Below are positions 14,414 to 15,473 of a stretch of 15,473 bases of DNA, piece by piece. The position numbers were made by a program, and so were the translations under genes. The stretch's first letter is position 1, and every line of letters starts with the position of its first letter. The DNA is from JACKGW01 sp964586025 (GTDB lineage Bacteria; Planctomycetota; PLA2; JAEUHO01): NCBI GenBank assembly GCA_964586025.1, contig CAZPGF010000063.1:1-15473 (forward strand), read 5' to 3'. The notes beneath the pieces are model-generated. The model ran no database searches. It saw only the letters and a program-made list of their open reading frames with translations, and had not been told where the DNA came from.

Positions 14414-15283
14414 TCACAGCCACCCGAACCCCGCCTCGTCCTCGGGTCGCCGGTCGAGGATCCACGCGCCCTTGCCGCGGCGATCGTAGTACGCACGTGC
14501 GCCGAGCAACTCGGCCCAGCGGTGGGCGATCCAGGTCTCGTCGTCGCGCGCACCGTCGTCCATCAGCACGACACAACCGGGGCTCAGGCGTTCGCGCAGC
14601 ACCGGCACGGCGGGATAGCGTGCGCGCGGTCCGATCGGACCGGGCGGTCCGTCGATCACAAGGAGGTCGATGCCGTCCGGAACCGCCGTGAGCGCCGACT
14701 CGTACCAGCGATAGGTCTCGCCGTGGACGTCCGTGGGAACGAAGGGCGCCGTGACGACACGCGCGTGCGCCGTCGTGCCGCGCAGCGCCAGGGCGCGACG
14801 GATCGAGTCGGCGTGACGCGAGTCGTGCTCCAAGGAGACGAGGGCTCCCTCCCCCAACCGTTGCAGGCACGCGGCGATGAGCAGGGTCGAGGTTCCCGCG
14901 CCGCATTCCACGACGACGCGAGGGCGCAAGCGCTCGAGCGTCGCGGCGAGACGCTCGGCGAACAAGGCGTCGATCGCCCACCCGCCGACCGGGGGTGGCA
15001 GGTCGCCGAGCAGCGGTCGCACGGCGACGTAGGCCTGCACTTCGGCAAGTTCAGCACCCACCTGTGCGGACCGGCGCCGGCACGAGGCGAACATCAACAC
15101 GGCCACAGTCGCACTTACGGCCACGAAGCCGGCTGCGCTAGCCGCCACGACGGCGATCGGCCACTCGACCGCAGCGAGGCGCAGGAGTGCGAGTGTCAAA
15201 GCGGCCGACACGCCCCCAGCGAGGACGGCGAGCGTGCGCCCGCGAGTCCGTAACAGGTTCTCGAAGCCTCTGCGCATCGACAT
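14414..15283 (-). CDS. Membrane-anchored class I SAM-dependent methyltransferase
   Basis: Predicted 289 residues, ATG at 15283, TGA at 14414-14416. The start is chosen because GAGGA lies 7 nt upstream; the frame extends further but without a ribosome site. Two hydrophobic segments (about 17-38 and 42-67) form an N-terminal hairpin, followed by a Cys-Arg-rich turn. The catalytic domain starts near 100: VVVECGAGTST (122-132) is motif I, VSLEHD (149-154) holds the ribose acid, LLVIDGPPG (207-215) is motif II/III-like, and VVLMDDGARDDE (238-249) is typical of the Methyltransf_24/O-methyltransferase group that occurs in LPS and capsule loci. It probably methylates a lipid-linked or nascent glycan at the inner membrane; the target is unknown. 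It converges on the FkbM gene and is the only clear gene of the right end on this strand, so it has a separate promoter, outside or just upstream. Confidence 0.85.
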   Translation of the reverse strand: MSMRRGFENLLRTRGRTLAVLAGGVSAALTLALLRLAAVEWPIAVVAASAAGFVAVSATVAVLMFASCRRRSAQVGAELAEVQAYVAVRPLLGDLPPPVGGWAIDALFAERLAATLERLRPRVVVECGAGTSTLLIAACLQRLGEGALVSLEHDSRHADSIRRALALRGTTAHARVVTAPFVPTDVHGETYRWYESALTAVPDGIDLLVIDGPPGPIGPRARYPAVPVLRERLSPGCVVLMDDGARDDETWIAHRWAELLGARAYYDRRGKGAWILDRRPEDEAGFGWL

Positions 15284-15290
15284 GAGACGG

Positions 15291-15295
15291 TCCTC
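15291..15295 (-). promoter_or_regulatory. Ribosome binding site for the membrane-anchored methyltransferase
   Basis: GAGGA on the minus strand, with 7 nt between it and ATG at 15283. It argues for this start over the more upstream in-frame ATG at 15322. Confidence 0.55.
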
Positions 15296-15473
15296 TGCAT
15301 CCGCCCCCCCACGTCCACGCAATCGTATTCGTTCGGCGTGGTCTTGAGCCTCGCGGACGTGCGGCTGCGCAGATCGGGGGCGCTCAGGTCGCCTGGGGGA
15401 CGAGAGGGCTATACATTCGTGGGTCTTCCGGGTTTCGTGTGGGTAGCCGGGAGGGCGAGAGGCCGGAGCAGAG
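15296..15473. other. Right-end non-coding stretch, probable promoter region
   Basis: No supported gene is seen here. The stretch has AT-richer patches than the coding regions, including TACGAT on the minus strand (15322-15327) and TATACA on the plus strand (15410-15415). Neither has a recognisable -35 partner. A 6-bp inverted repeat CCACGC/GCGTGG (15315-15320 and 15336-15341) flanks the first patch and could be an operator for the methyltransferase gene. A plus-strand gene beginning just beyond the window cannot be excluded. Confidence 0.35.

Noticed and set aside
14168..15253. Open frame of 361 codons on the plus strand at the right end
   Set aside because: It overlaps the end of the FkbM gene and runs antisense to the anchored methyltransferase. 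No domain motif is seen, and it is Arg/Gln-rich as expected for a shadow frame.

Overview
The window is very GC-rich (roughly 70% by eye), densely coding bacterial DNA. Third codon positions are almost always G or C, so many long spurious frames run antisense to the real genes. Gene content and style (fused IcmF mutase, surface-polysaccharide genes, signal peptide with twin arginine) suggest a Gram-negative, high-GC bacterium. Planctomycetota, Myxococcota or a related high-GC lineage would fit, but nothing here fixes the phylum. I see no tRNA, rRNA, CRISPR array, transposase or phage gene.

Region 1 (2-3037, plus strand) is the 3' part of a fused acyl-CoA mutase of the IcmF type. The MeaB-like G domain and the mutase core are present. 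The N-terminal B12-binding domain lies before the window. This is central acyl-CoA metabolism and is probably unrelated to what follows. A convergent junction of about 100 bp (3038-3139) separates it from the rest and holds two perfect 12-bp direct repeats.

Region 2 (3140-15283) is a cell-surface or extracellular polysaccharide locus. Two operons diverge from a short gap at about 7506-7653. The left operon (minus strand) encodes a CapK/PaaK-like adenylate-forming ligase, a glycosyltransferase family 4 enzyme fused to a CelD/FemAB-like GNAT acyltransferase domain, and an exported glycerophosphodiester phosphodiesterase. The right operon (plus strand) encodes an ExoA-like GT2 glycosyltransferase with C-terminal membrane segments, a second CapK/PaaK-like ligase, a GT4 glycosyltransferase, a NodB-type polysaccharide deacetylase and a dTDP-glucose 4,6-dehydratase (RmlB-like). 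Consecutive genes overlap by 4, 4, 4 and 8 bp. After a 106-bp gap comes an FkbM-type methyltransferase on the plus strand. A membrane-anchored class I SAM methyltransferase converges on it from the minus strand.

Together the genes imply assembly of a decorated glycan: a deoxysugar precursor made through RmlB, three sugar transfers (GT2, GT4, and the GT4 half of the fusion), deacetylation, methylation, and probably acyl or aminoacyl decoration. The decoration would use two different CapK-like ligases and a CelD-like acyltransferase, one of which is physically joined to a glycosyltransferase. No flippase, polymerase, chain-length regulator or initiating phosphoglycosyltransferase is in the window, so the locus is probably incomplete here. 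The most unusual points are the GT4-CelD fusion, the pair of divergently transcribed CapK ligases, and a 9-G homopolymer inside the FkbM gene.
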